In this document: in pieces, positions 26,193 to 37,400 of the stretch | Layout: each line of letters starts with the position of its first letter | Position numbering within the stretch: the stretch's first letter is position 1 | From: Parachlorella kessleri | Taxonomy: Eukaryota; Chlorophyta; Trebouxiophyceae; Chlorellales; Chlorellaceae | Assembly: GCA_001598975.1 (NCBI GenBank) | Contig: BBXU01002660.1 | Span: 1-64,000, forward strand | Direction: 5' to 3' | DNA length: 64,000 nucleotides | Notes under the pieces: model-generated | Databases searched by the model: none | Seen by the model: only the letters and a program-made list of their open reading frames with translations | What the model was told of the DNA's origin: nothing | Translations under genes and position numbers: made by a program

Positions 26193-29100
26193 ATGAGGCT
26201 AACGGCGGGCATTTTCGCCCTTCTTCTATGCACTGTCCTGGCTCTGGGCGACAGCGTCAACATGCCTGGCTACAGTGAGTCGCAGATGCCTGCTGGCTTG
26301 CAGGTCCTCCCCGGACTGGCTATTCCAGGATGTCAAGCATGACCTTATAAGCCTGCTGTGCGCTTATGCAGACTGCCCTGCCGAGTGTGATGCGAGTCCT
26401 CACTGCTACTGTGCTTCGGGGGACGTCCCTGGCGGCCTGGCGGCAGCTGATATCCCTCAGTTCATAGTGCTGACCAACGATGATGCTATCACTGTGACGA
26501 CCCAGCCAGTTATTCTGGGCCTCACTGACAAGTTTACAAACAAGAGGAATGGGTGCAAAATCCCAGCCACGTGAGTCTGCGGCCTAGTGCAGTATCAAGC
26601 TGGCATGCAAGGCACCTGCGCCCAGCTTCCTGGTGACCTGGTTGCCTTGTCATCAGCAACATATACTTTGGCCTTCCTGTGCATCCTGGCACAGCATAGC
26701 CAGAAAGAGCTAGAGTGCTGGCAAGCAACAAAAGTCTCTGTCTGCCCTGGTGCCCATGTCCTGTCACTACTCGTGCGACTCCCCTGACCCTGCAGGTGGT
26801 TTGTATCCATCAACTACACTGACCCAGACCTTGTCCAGGAGGTCTACATGAAGAATCACGAGATTGCCAGCCACACCTTCACCCATGTCATGAACCCTGG
26901 TGAGAAGCAAGGGGTGCTCAAAGACTAGCCTGCAGGCCACGCCAGCTCCCCTTGCTGCCAGGTACCACCATGGCTAGGCGATGCTACCCCATAACACAGC
27001 CACTGCCCCTCAGCTAAGAACAAGCAATCCAACTTACATGGGACGGGGATATAGAGAGATGCAACCCTGTCTCATGTGCAAAGGCTGGCTTCCACTGCCT
27101 TGCAGACATCAACGAGATAGTGTCCGCCAAGCTGTGGCTCAACATGACAGCCCATGTGCCCCTAGAGAAGATCAGGGGCTTCCGTGCCCCCTTCCTGGTG
27201 CACAACGAGCAGCAGCGCACCATCCTGCAGCAGAATGGCAAGTCGGTTGGCCTTACTGTTTGACAGCATCAACCAGGCTGCAGTCCAGTGCACCCCAGGT
27301 GTTAGACTGCGTTTGCTCGAGTACTTCACTGAGAAAGGCTACGTAGCATACCGCTAAGATTGGGCTCATACCCCACATCAAGTGCGTTTCTTATACATAT
27401 CCGGCTGTGACACCACCCCATGCTGCACTGCAGGGTTCCTGTATGACTCATCCATCCCTGAGCCTTACCCCACTCCCAGCTCCCCCAGCCCTGATAGGCG
27501 CCTGTGGCCATACACCATGGACTACGGCTTGCCACAGCGATGCGACCTGGGCACTGGTGCGTTGGCTTGTGTGAGGTGTATGACCAACCTTAGCCCATTT
27601 ATAAAGGGACTATTCGTTGAGCCAAGTGCAACAGATGCAGTGCTGACTGTGAGATGCTGCGTGCCGGGGAGGCCGACGAGTTTTGATTTGTTCTGAAGTG
27701 GCCGGCCTTGGACCGGGCATCTCACAAAGCATGGACATGTGTGCCATGCAGACACCTGCTCTGGGAACCAGTCTTACCAAGGCGTGTGTGACGAAAGCAC
27801 TCCATGTAGCCATGCAGGCACCTGCTCTGTGAACGAGTCGCACCCCGGCCTGTGGGAGTTTCCCATGTGGGACATCCAGGACGATAACAACGTGGTGCTG
27901 ACCAACATGGACCCCCAGGGGGACGTCTACGAGGCATACAAGCGCGAGTTTGACCGCAATTACAACGGTGCGTGGGGGATGGGCATGTGGCAGGCAGGGG
28001 GTACAGAAAACTCGTTGCCCGCCGGCAAAAAGCAAGTTAAAGGAGTTTAAGAGTTCACTGGCGGCCTTACAAGGGAGACTGGCATCTGCCGGCAGCCTTT
28101 GCAGTAGCATGGCATGGCCTGCGACCTTTTTGCTGCTGTGTGGAGTGGAAGTCCGTCGAATACTCCAGTTACCTGCTGAGTCATCATCCACCAGTCTAGT
28201 AGTCTAGTCTAACAGCGTACCGCCACCTGACCATGCCGAGTCTCCCAAGTGGGGCCAACAAAACTGAGTCATCATCCACCACAGGATATGCACAGGGGCA
28301 TCTGCAGACCGCCCAGTGCTCCCCATGTGTAGTGCATATTACAATTCTGGCTGCCAGCATGCATCGCGCCATGTGTATCTCTACCAACTGTTCAGGCAAC
28401 CGTGCCCCCCTGGGCATTTACATCCACGCCGCCTGGCTGATAGCTGACCCCACCCGCCTTGAACAGCTGGAGAACTTCATTCGCTACGCCCTGACCCAGG
28501 ACAATGTGGTGTTTGCCACCATCTCTGAGGTGAGCGGCCGCCATGCATGCTATGCTGACAGGGCTGCAGTGCACTGAGATTGAGGAGAAGGTTGCGTTGA
28601 AGTCGTGGGAAGCAAATGTGCTGGCTGGGAGTTGAGAGGAGCCTCTCCCATGCCCTACCAGCCGCTACATCACAGCACACTCAACCTCTGCTCCTGGCAG
28701 TGCTGCCCCTCTCCCCGTCAGCTGCCTGCTACTGTTATGGGAAGCTTCTGCTGCCCTCATTGTTGCCCGGGTGAGTTGCCAACGTAAGTGTGCGTAAGTG
28801 GTTGCAGGTCCTAGACTGGATCAAGGACCCCGTGCCCTACAAGAATTACACAGTCAATGTGGGGTGCAAGGCTCCCACCGACATGTGGTTCCCCTCTGGC
28901 AGCTTCTGCAAGAAGGTCCAATGCGTACATGGTGAGCTCCATAGCACTGCTGTACTGCCCTGCCGAAGTCACGTAATGGCCTCGGGGAGCCTGTCATAGA
29001 GCCATGGACGCCTGTGTGTCCATGCCACAACCCCTCCTGAAGTGTGTACAGTCCAGACTGCCCTGCTTTGTACTACTCTGCACCACTGGCGCACGGCCGG

Positions 29101-30682
29101 CACCTGGGCATGCAACATATGCTGCTGAACTTGCATTCTCTGGGCATACACGTGTTCTGTGCTCTAGAACACATACGATTGCCATGGTGGCCGCAGATGC
29201 TGCCATGTCGGCTGCTCCTGCAGAGGCTGCATTGGTCATGGCATGACCTTGCCCTGCCCTTTCATGCCTGCAGGCAACTGGTCAGATGTCACCTGCTCCT
29301 GCAGCTGCGCTGGCCAGAACCTGGACCTGCAGCCCGGGTTCTGCCCGGATGCTGACGGTGCCTGCACAGTCCCCAAAGTGTATGATGACGGCACCAAGAC
29401 CTTCTACTGCCCTAACGGGCCGGCCCCCGCGGCACAGCAGCCCCAGGCACAGAACCCGGGGGCCATTGCCCTGGACCCCAGCTGCGGTGAGCAAGGACCA
29501 CTGGGCTTTGCCAGTTGCAGGCATGGCTGAGTAGTGAACTGTGCTGTCCTGGATGCAAATACAACACCAGTGGGAATCCTGAGGTGGGCATATTCAGCCC
29601 TCTGGAGCATTCCTGCACATCACGTCAAGCCACATGTCAGTAACCTCAGTAACCCTCTCAGTAGCCTCTGGCTGGTGCTGCAGGCCATGGCCTTATGAGC
29701 TTCTCTGGCGTGGGAATCTCCGGCACTCAGGACAATGCCGCCCTCTACACCGAGGCAATCAAAGCCGTGGATGGCCTGTGCACCTCGTGCGCCCTGGCAA
29801 ACGCCCCCAAGGGCAACTACTACATGGTTGGACTGGCGGTGAGTCGTTGCTCCCGTGCCATGCTGCATCCGAACTTGCCTTCTTGGGGGATAGAAAAAGT
29901 GGCCCATGGAAACTCCACAGTATGGCTGGTCCTAGGGGTAAGATGTACTAGGTGCCTTTTGTGGCAAGAGCAGCATCCTTCCAAGGTGGCAGTGCTCACA
30001 ACAGATACCATGGCGGGCAGCAGCTTGCCTAGTAGTTGGCAGTGGAGGCTCGCCAATCGCCTGGGCCTGCAAAGTGTGGGTCACTGCTCATTGTGTTGGC
30101 TGCTGCAGAAGCCTACCAACGTGAAGAGCGTGTACATTGTGACCAATGCCGACCTGAACGGCGCCTTTGTGTTCGCTGGCAACAGCAGCGCCAACAGCGG
30201 GCTGAACAACCCTATCTGTGCCAAGGTATGCTTGGTGGACGAGGGATGCCAACTCCAAGCGCAACCAACTGCAACAACCAGTGATGAAGTATCAAGATTT
30301 TGCCATGCATGCAGGAGGTGAACATCAAGGCCGCCACTCCCTCCCTCATCAGCTGCGATGCTCCAGATGCCACCTATGTGACCATTGCTGTGGCCTCTGA
30401 GATGAGCCTGTGCGATATATTCATCATGGATGAGTCAACCCCCACTCCCGACAGTAAGTGTCTGCACGGAGGCTCCTTGTGGATCAGTCCATGCTCACTT
30501 GCCTCCATAACTCCTAATGCTGTGTTGCAGTGGTGTCAGTAGACTGCATAAGCTGCACCTGTCCATCTGAAGGCCAACATGTTTTGCTGCCCTGTTGCCA
30601 TGCAGCCTCTAACATCGTCCTGCCAAGCGTGGCCAGCGCAGCACCCACACCAAGCTCTAGGAAGCTCAAGTCTCTGAGCTGA
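26193..30682 (+). CDS. Secreted chitin deacetylase, CE4 family (CDA1)
   Basis: Exons from ATG 26193 to the stop at 30680–30682 join in phase. It starts with a signal peptide (MRLTAGIFALLLCTVLALG) and a Cys-rich stretch (CPAECDASPHCYC). The CE4/NodB domain follows: motif 1 is IVLTNDDA (catalytic and metal Asp), motif 2 is SHTFTH (metal His pair), motif 3 is RGFRAPF, then LWPYTMDYG, PGLWEFPM, and the C-terminal His motif GIYIHAAWL. PGLWE.P and LWPYT.DY resemble arthropod chitin deacetylases more than short bacterial NodB. After the catalytic domain come a Cys-rich EGF-sized module (near 29274–29420), a Pro/Gln linker and a β-rich module with AxDG and Cys pairs that may be a galactose-binding-like fold. 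It ends RKLKSLS without a membrane helix, so it is probably secreted. The intron after 27237 appears to be GC–AG. It converts chitin to chitosan in the wall by family knowledge; activity is inferred. Confidence 0.9.
27743..27850 (+). repeat. Tandem duplication at an acceptor and exon start in CDA1
   Basis: The segment gccatgcag followed by an ACCTGCTCTG..AAC.AGTC stretch occurs twice, at 27743 and 27809, 66 bp apart. The second copy continues into the conserved PGLWEFPM exon and matches the paralogue, so its acceptor at 27817 is used in the model. The first copy keeps an acceptor but lacks a matching donor, so it is a decoy or relic exon. Confidence 0.65.
28176..28281 (+). repeat. 18-bp direct repeat in a CDA1 intron
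   Basis: The 18-mer ctgagtcatcatccacca occurs at 28176–28193 and 28264–28281 inside the intron 27968–28395. It is probably a small local duplication; no function is evident. Confidence 0.6.
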
Positions 30683-31023
30683 GGGTGAGGAGCTTCACCA
30701 GAGAGACTGCGCCAGTGCAATAGCTGGCTAAACGCATGATAGATTGATGTGCCAGGCAGAACTGCACAGCAAGTCCTTGGCTCGCCTTTGTCACATTGCT
30801 TTGCCTTCAACAGTGGTTGTTGTTGACCTCCTCTGCCTCCTAAGTTTTCCTTCAGTCGGGACCCGTACCTTGCAACCTTGCCCTTTTGCCACCCTGCCTT
30901 GTGGTTATTTTGCGTTGCCATTGCAATGTGAGGTCGTTTCATTGAGTTGCGGTTGTTTTCCCGACGATTCCTTAGTACTGCTGGAGGTACCCTTCAAAGG
31001 CAAGCTGAGAAGCTTCTACAACA

Positions 31024-31028
31024 TGTAA
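31024..31028 (+). terminator. Possible TGTAA polyadenylation signal for CDA1
   Basis: TGTAA, the common green-algal poly(A) signal, lies about 340 bases after the CDA1 stop. The motif is short, so this is only consistent with use. Confidence 0.3.
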
Positions 31029-32639
31029 TGCCAGTACATGCCAGCTCAAGCCCACCCAGTTCTATGACCAGCAGGACCGTTTGTACTGCAAGCTTGGGTT
31101 TGCTTTGTCAAACCCTTGGTCTACATTGCCACCCAACAGCCATTCATTGTAGCTCGCCACTCATATGCTGGTTGCCCATGCAGCTCATCTCGCTGACTCT
31201 GCACTATGAATGGCAGGAGCCGATTCAAGAGGCCACTGAACTACTGGCTTTTCTATTTTAGTTTGAGCCTAGTGACCTGCCTGCCTTTGGGCAATCAATC
31301 CCACAGTGTACGTACCTACCAAATACTCATTACCATGGACAGTAAACCAGAGAGTCATAGCAGTGCATGCCAAGCTCAAACATGCCCAGTGATCCACCGC
31401 AATCAAGTTCCAGATACCAGGCATGCGATGCTGGGATGCAGCCCCCCTGTATTCATTCATCCAAAGCCGGCACCTCCTCGACTGGCTCTGCCTCCCAAGC
31501 TGCACACCTGCCATGGGTTACTTCAGTCACCCTTGTAGCGACAGCCAGGCCCTCTGGTGATGTGTCCAAGGAAGCAGCCCTGAGCAGGAGGGCCACTGCT
31601 CATGCTGGCTGGCCATGGTGGGTCCACCAAAGTAGCCCCTAGCTGGTCAACCCTTGTGGGTCCAATGCTCCATACATTCAAGGCTGCTGTGCCACGCTGT
31701 CCGAGTCTGCAGGCCTTGAGCACCATGAAGTGCGCCTGTCACCACCGAGCCTGCTCCTAGCCGGGCTTGGCTGCGCTCCTGGGCTTCTTCCACCGACGGG
31801 GCTCCTTCACAGGATTGTTATAACGATGTTGTGGCTGTCACTGGAGCGGCCATAAGAGTCACTAGCCGCGTGTGCCCCTGCGGGAGCAGCAACAGGACCC
31901 TTATCGTGAGCTGGCACCGTAGCAGCCTGGTGAAAGGCTGGGGGTTGTAGAGTGCAAACATCCGCCCGGCTGTTGCATGCCTGCGGTTGCATGCCTGCTA
32001 CCAACTCACAGTCCTGGACCTCCTGCTTTGCAGTCGCTTGCTTGTCCATGTGCTAGCAGGTGCCCCCTTGTCAGGGCACCAACAGCACCGCTGAGTCAAA
32101 CTTTTGCTTCTGCAGCCACCCGCTCTCGTTTTACAGCAGCCAGCTTGCCCTACAGAAGTTGCTCTGCCGCCCATACAGGTGCCCCGGCTTTGCGGTGCTG
32201 CCCCCCGCTGCGATGCGGTGCTGCCCTGCTGGCGGCCTGCCTGGATGTTGCCAAGGCGGTAGCAAGCAAGTACCAGTTCAGCATCAGCCACTGTTGCCTG
32301 CAGTCGTGCTGCTGAGAGCGTCTGAGACCGCTAGGTCGGCTACGTCCTCTGGGCCACCTCGAGCCATGTAGATGTGAGGGCCCGCTTTGCCACCCTGGCT
32401 GCCTCCTCAGCATGAGCAGGACGTTCCTCCTGGGCCTATGGGTATGGCAGCGTGAGGTGCTCTTCCTGCTGCCGTAGCGTAGCTGTCCCTGAGCTAGCCT
32501 ACCTCCCCAGTAGCTGCTAAGGGGTCTCATACACGATAACAGTTGCCTGCATGGCAGCCTCCACTCCGTGTGCTGCACATGCTGCCAAGCCTGTTTCAGG
32601 GCCAGGTGGTGTGCGGTTCTTGCTTTTATATATAGCTAC

Positions 32640-33440
32640 CAGGGCAGCCACCACCGCTGCATCTGTCGCTTGACTTGCTCTGCATGCTGCTGTGCTGACA
32701 CCAGCTGACCCTCAATTGCTGGCTTCTCCAGCTCAACACAACCCAGGTCCTTCTGCAGACGTTGTAGTCCTTGATTCTCATCTCTACTCTGCCCCCGCAG
32801 CAGAACGCTTCACATCTCAGGCTAACTACTGCTGCCCTGTGAGAGGTGGCTTCCTACTCCCCTGCCAGCTGGTGCTCTAGCACCTCCAGCAGCATCCGTG
32901 AGTTTAGCCTGGGCACGGACTGCCAGCTGATCGACTGCCAACTGTAGCGTGCTGATAGCTAGCATAGGCTAGAGACTGCACGCGGGCATCACCATCATGA
33001 AGTCACCATCTTTGGGACCGTAATACAGTACGAGCTACGTAAGGCTAAATGGCTCGGCAACATCCGCCCATAATGACTGGCAATTGAAGTGTTCAGCTCT
33101 CTTGTGTCCTGTGATGGGGCCTAAGCAACGGGCGCCAGCGCGCAGTTAGTCATCCAACCCCTGCAAACACTCCCTTGCAGTGCTTTGACTGCCAGCCAGT
33201 CCAGCCTGTTCTGCTGGTACCGGACGATGTGGAGTGGAAGGCCTAGAAGCTAGGTTGATTGTCCCTGTGCTGTTGGGATGCACCCATCTCTTAGCTAGCA
33301 AAACCTGCCAGTGATCACCCTCGGCCATGGCGATGATGCAGGTGACTTGGGGCTTTGGTGACGAGCAGCACAGCAGCCTCCTGCTCCTGCTGAGCCTACA
33401 GCAGTTCAAACTAGAGGTGTTGCTCAGCCTGCTGGTGGCC
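32640..33440 (-). pseudogene. Possible decayed coiled-coil gene fragment
   Basis: The minus strand reads as Gln/Glu/Leu-rich heptad-like stretches in shifting frames with stops. Near 32650–32780 it gives LEKPAIEGQLVSAQQHAEQV, preceded by DENQGLQRLQKDLG; near 32890–32960 it gives ISTLQLAVDQLAVRAQAKL; near 33360–33440 it gives AEQHL and AQQEQEAAVLL separated by stops. No start, splice pattern or family can be assigned. It could also be a chance effect of CTG/CAG-rich sequence. Confidence 0.25.
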
Positions 33441-33841
33441 GGTGCCCGTGGTGGTTGACGATTGCAAAGTGACAGCCAACCGTAATCGTCGCCATGGATG
33501 CCTGGCCAGTTCAGCACAGGGCTGCTTGCAGCTGCTGGGTCTCCACACCTGTAAGCTACAGCCACACCCAAATGCCAAGAACCCCTAAGAGCCAGCCCTG
33601 CAGCAGCCAGCCGCGGTAGGCCTCGGGCAAAAAGTCAGGACAGGCGCAGCTGCCCTACTTAAACCTGCAGGGCCGTGCGCCCCCACCATGTTTGTAGCTA
33701 AGGCCGCCTTGGTAAGATGACTAAGCTGACCCAAGAGCACAACTCGTTCTGATTCACGAGCTCTCCTCCAGGGCCAGGGATACCTCAACCCAAAGTAAAA
33801 GTTTTGTGATCAAGTGAAAGCTGTGGCTAGGGGCATGTAGG

Positions 33842-34156
33842 CTAGTGACGTGGTGCTTTCTTGTGATATCGATGAATGGGGACGTTCGGTGAGGGCACTG
33901 GATCGTCCGGTGCATGTGTGTATTGCCACGCAAGTAACGCTGCATTTGCAAGTGATTGAATAAATGGGGTCCACTTGAAAGTGACAATCCATACTGGGTT
34001 TCTAGGACCTATGCTTTCATCCAACTTGGAAGCTTGCCTGAGGTAGGTCAGGTGACTTTTACTGTCCTGACATGAGGCAGTGCATAAGTCTTCGAAGTGG
34101 TGGTGACCCTGATGACCCCAACAATAGGCAAGTCCATTGTGACAACTCTCAAACAA
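33842..34156 (-). pseudogene. Possible piggyBac-like transposase fragment
   Basis: A 104-codon open frame on the minus strand contains a block with YLRQASKLDE, then KWTPFIQSLANAALLAWQY. This recalls the Y…GGVD…KWW..vF..ll..a..NA pattern near the end of piggyBac DDE transposases. The acidic catalytic residues and terminal repeats are not seen, and neighbouring frames are broken. If correct it is an old remnant; similarity may be accidental. Confidence 0.22.
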
Positions 34157-34428
34157 ACAAGCAACAACAGATTCAGGACTGCTTTTTCAGCTAGTCCCAG
34201 CAGCTTTCTCTCAAATACACTCGTATCTACAAAAAGACAACAGGCCAACAGTACAGAGTTGGCAGTGCTGCAGTCAGTACCTCGGACACTGTGCCCCGCC
34301 TGGGGCAGTCATATGTCCAGCATAGGAGAGGAAGGTTTGCTGGCACAATGGGCTGTTAAGTCAGCCTTAACATAGTGTTTTCCCAGCATGGACTTATTAA
34401 ATACGCTCTTTACTATGTGCAAGATGCC

Positions 34429-37400
34429 CTACTGGGGCAACACGCTTGAAGTGGAGCGGGAGGACTTGCTGGGGGAGGAGCTCATCACTTCCTTTCGGGA
34501 GGTAGGCCGTGAGGTGGTCACTGCAAACGAGGCCCATGATAGAGTCTGTTGATTGAATATCCAGCCAGAGTGCATGGAGCCAGCAAGCTAGTTTAGAAGC
34601 GGTGGGCAGCAGTGTGCACTGTACAAGATACCAGACATCTGGTGCCTGTAACGGCACAAAAAAAGGCGTCAACTCACCAGTGGCAGTTGCATCAGGGTTG
34701 ACAGGGTAGACAGGGTTGGACACAGAGTCCACCCTGCCAGCCGCGTTGGCGGAGCGCCGCCTCTTCCAGTAGAACACGCCGCCTGCAATCAGTGCGAGGC
34801 CGACCACGCCGCCCACCACGCCGCCAACAATAGCGCCCACGTTGGTGCTGCTGCCGCCGTCGGTGGAGGTGCTGCTAGTGTCGCTGGAGGGGGCGGGGGC
34901 GGAGGTTGTGGGGGCGGTGGTGTTGGAAGAGGGCTGGCTGCCGGTGGTGGGAGTGGCGGTGCCCTGAACAGTGGCCTGCACGTCATGCCAACAAGGGAGT
35001 GAGCTACAGTTGGAGCCTGGTCACTGTCGTGGGGACAGGGGGGGGGGGCAGCAATAGTCCAGTCCAGTACACTGTCCAGTGATAGCGAGCCGCTCTGCCA
35101 AACCATTCAGCAGCTTGACAGGGTTGCCACCTTTGGCTCTTACCTGGACGGTGGAGGGGTTGACGCTGAAGCCCAGAGGGGACAGTATGTTGGCCAGGGT
35201 GGTTCCGTTGCTGAGGTTCTTGGCCACGGCATCGGGGTTGGAGGTGACCACGTTCAGCACCACATGCACCGACTCGCCAGTCTGCGGTACAGAAGAGGCA
35301 AGCCTGGCACACGCTGAGCCTCTGGACCCTTCTCAGTCTGACAAGTACAACCCGTGCTGGTAGTGCTTGGTGCCTTAGGTGTCAGGTCTCCAAAACCATG
35401 CAGAGTGGCCGTGTATTCAGATTGTCTCAACCTACACAGACAATCGAAGCTGAGGGCCCACAAGACGGCAGTTTCATCCCAAACCCAGCCTGAAATAGCC
35501 CACCTGCTGCAGGCTGCGGCGCCGGCGGTTGTTGGCAGTGACTGACTGGACGGTGCAGGTGGCACTCATGTCGCCGGTCATACCCACAATGGCACCGCAA
35601 AGGGCAGCCTGGACGCTGCGGAACTGGTCTGGGGTCATGTCTGCATGCCAGGCAGAGAGAAGGGGCCAGGCATGCGGGTGAGATACTGTAGAATCCAAGC
35701 CTGGCCTACTGGGGGGCAGAGCAAGGGAGGCACACAGCAAAACACCTCTTGGGCGGCACAACAGTGTCCCTCTTCTGTTCCCGGACAAACCGGCTGGAGG
35801 CACTGTCTTTCCAGGATCACTGACAAGCGGGTAGGGTAGGCACTCACTGTTAATGTCCAGGGCCACGGTCACTGGGACCTGTGTGGTGACTGGTACAGTC
35901 ACACCGCTGTCAGGGGATCCAGCTGCCTCGCCGCTGCCAGTGCTGCCACCGGTGGTGGTACCAGACCCAGCGGTGCCAGTGCCACTGCCGGTACCGGTGG
36001 TGGGATCGCTGGTGCCGGAGCCGGTGGCAGGTGCGGCGGGGGCAGGGGCCGGGGTGGGGAAGGTGACCTGGGGGTAGACGTCGCAGAGGGACATGTTGCC
36101 GGGGTAGGAGATGGTGAAGGAGTCGCCGGTGAGGTTGCAGGGCACGGTGGTCTTCATGTTCATAGGCACAGCCACATCCTGCAGGCAGGCATGCAAGGGG
36201 CAGCGGGGCTGTAACCCACAGTGGATTGGCAAATGAGATACCCTGAGTTTAGACAGGCCAGCCAACAGCATATCAGCTTCTTTGTGTGAGGGGCAGCCGA
36301 GGTCAAGGGAAAGCAAAAGCTGGCGGGGTTCAAGCCGCTGGATGCAGCGAGAAGTGGAAGGCGTGCCCCGGCCCTGTCACCTGGGCGCACACGGTCCTGG
36401 CACTGCCGGTGCCGACGCTGACGGTCACGTTGGCAGCAGCCCCCAGCAACAGCTGGATGCCGGTGAAGTTTCCAGCCTGGGGCTGCACGAGGTGAGGCAA
36501 GACACACGCATTCAGCAGTACGGCATGGTTGAGCAAGTGCTGTGCCTGCCTTTCAAAACTATGTGACAGCAAAAGGGACGGTTCTACACACCCACTGAGC
36601 GGCGCACACTGTGCTTATATCCGCAGCCCTTATAATGCCACACAGACCTGCAGGCCAAGCCTCCCAGCACTGCATGGACATCGTAGAAGCCTATGGAAAG
36701 CGGCAGCTTCCCTCCAGGCTCCCCCGCCCGGGATCTAATCCAGTCCGTGATTCAACCACAGGTTACTCACCAGGCTCAGGTCAAAGGTGGATGGCTGGCC
36801 CTGAAGGGTCTGGGCGAAGGCGCAGGTGTTGCAGTCGCCGTCAAGCGCGCGCAGGGCCTGGGCATAGCTGGCGGAGGAGCCGTCGGGGCTGGACAGGGTG
36901 GTGCCCATGAAGGACACCAGGTCGTGGCCTGCACGGGTAGCGCAGGCTCGCTTGCTCATTCAGACAGCGGGCTGCAGCTGGTGTAGCAACTAGCTACCTG
37001 CAGGTATGCTGTGCAAGATGTCAAGCATCGGCGCCACTCTTCCCAAGACAGGCGGCTCACTCGTGCAGTGTTGTCTAGCAGTCACGCACACATGCCTACG
37101 ACCACTTTCTGGAGAGTGCAGGGTTAGTCGTGGGCCAGGAATCCTCAGCATAGTGGCGCCCCGCCAAACTCACCGCACTGTGCAGGGCCGGCAGCAGTGG
37201 TGCCCTGGGGCACAGGTGTGGGGGAAGCGCCGGCGCTGGGGGTGGAGGAAGCATCAGCGGGGCAGAAGTAAGTCTTTGCCACGAAGTCAAAGTCCTTCTG
37301 GACGGTGCAGGAGCCGCTGGCGTCGCGGCAGAAGCCGCCGGCGTTGATGTTCTCGTTGAGGCAGTCGCACTTGCACGCCTGGGGGTTGAAGGCGCCCTGC

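Larger units (their letters stand above)
30683..34428. other. Gene-poor region with decayed remnants
   Basis: These 3.7 kb separate two convergent chitin deacetylase genes. The first 0.4 kb should be CDA1 3' untranslated region, with TGTAA at 31024–31028. From about 31.3 to 33.8 kb no frame stays open across a plausible exon set. Pieces of the minus strand look like broken coiled-coil coding sequence, and 33.84–34.25 kb may hold a transposase fragment; both are listed separately. Confidence 0.5.

Noticed and set aside
35853..36077. Plus-strand Val/Pro-rich open frame
   Set aside because: It is the complement of the Gly/Thr/Ser linker of CDA2 and has no independent support.
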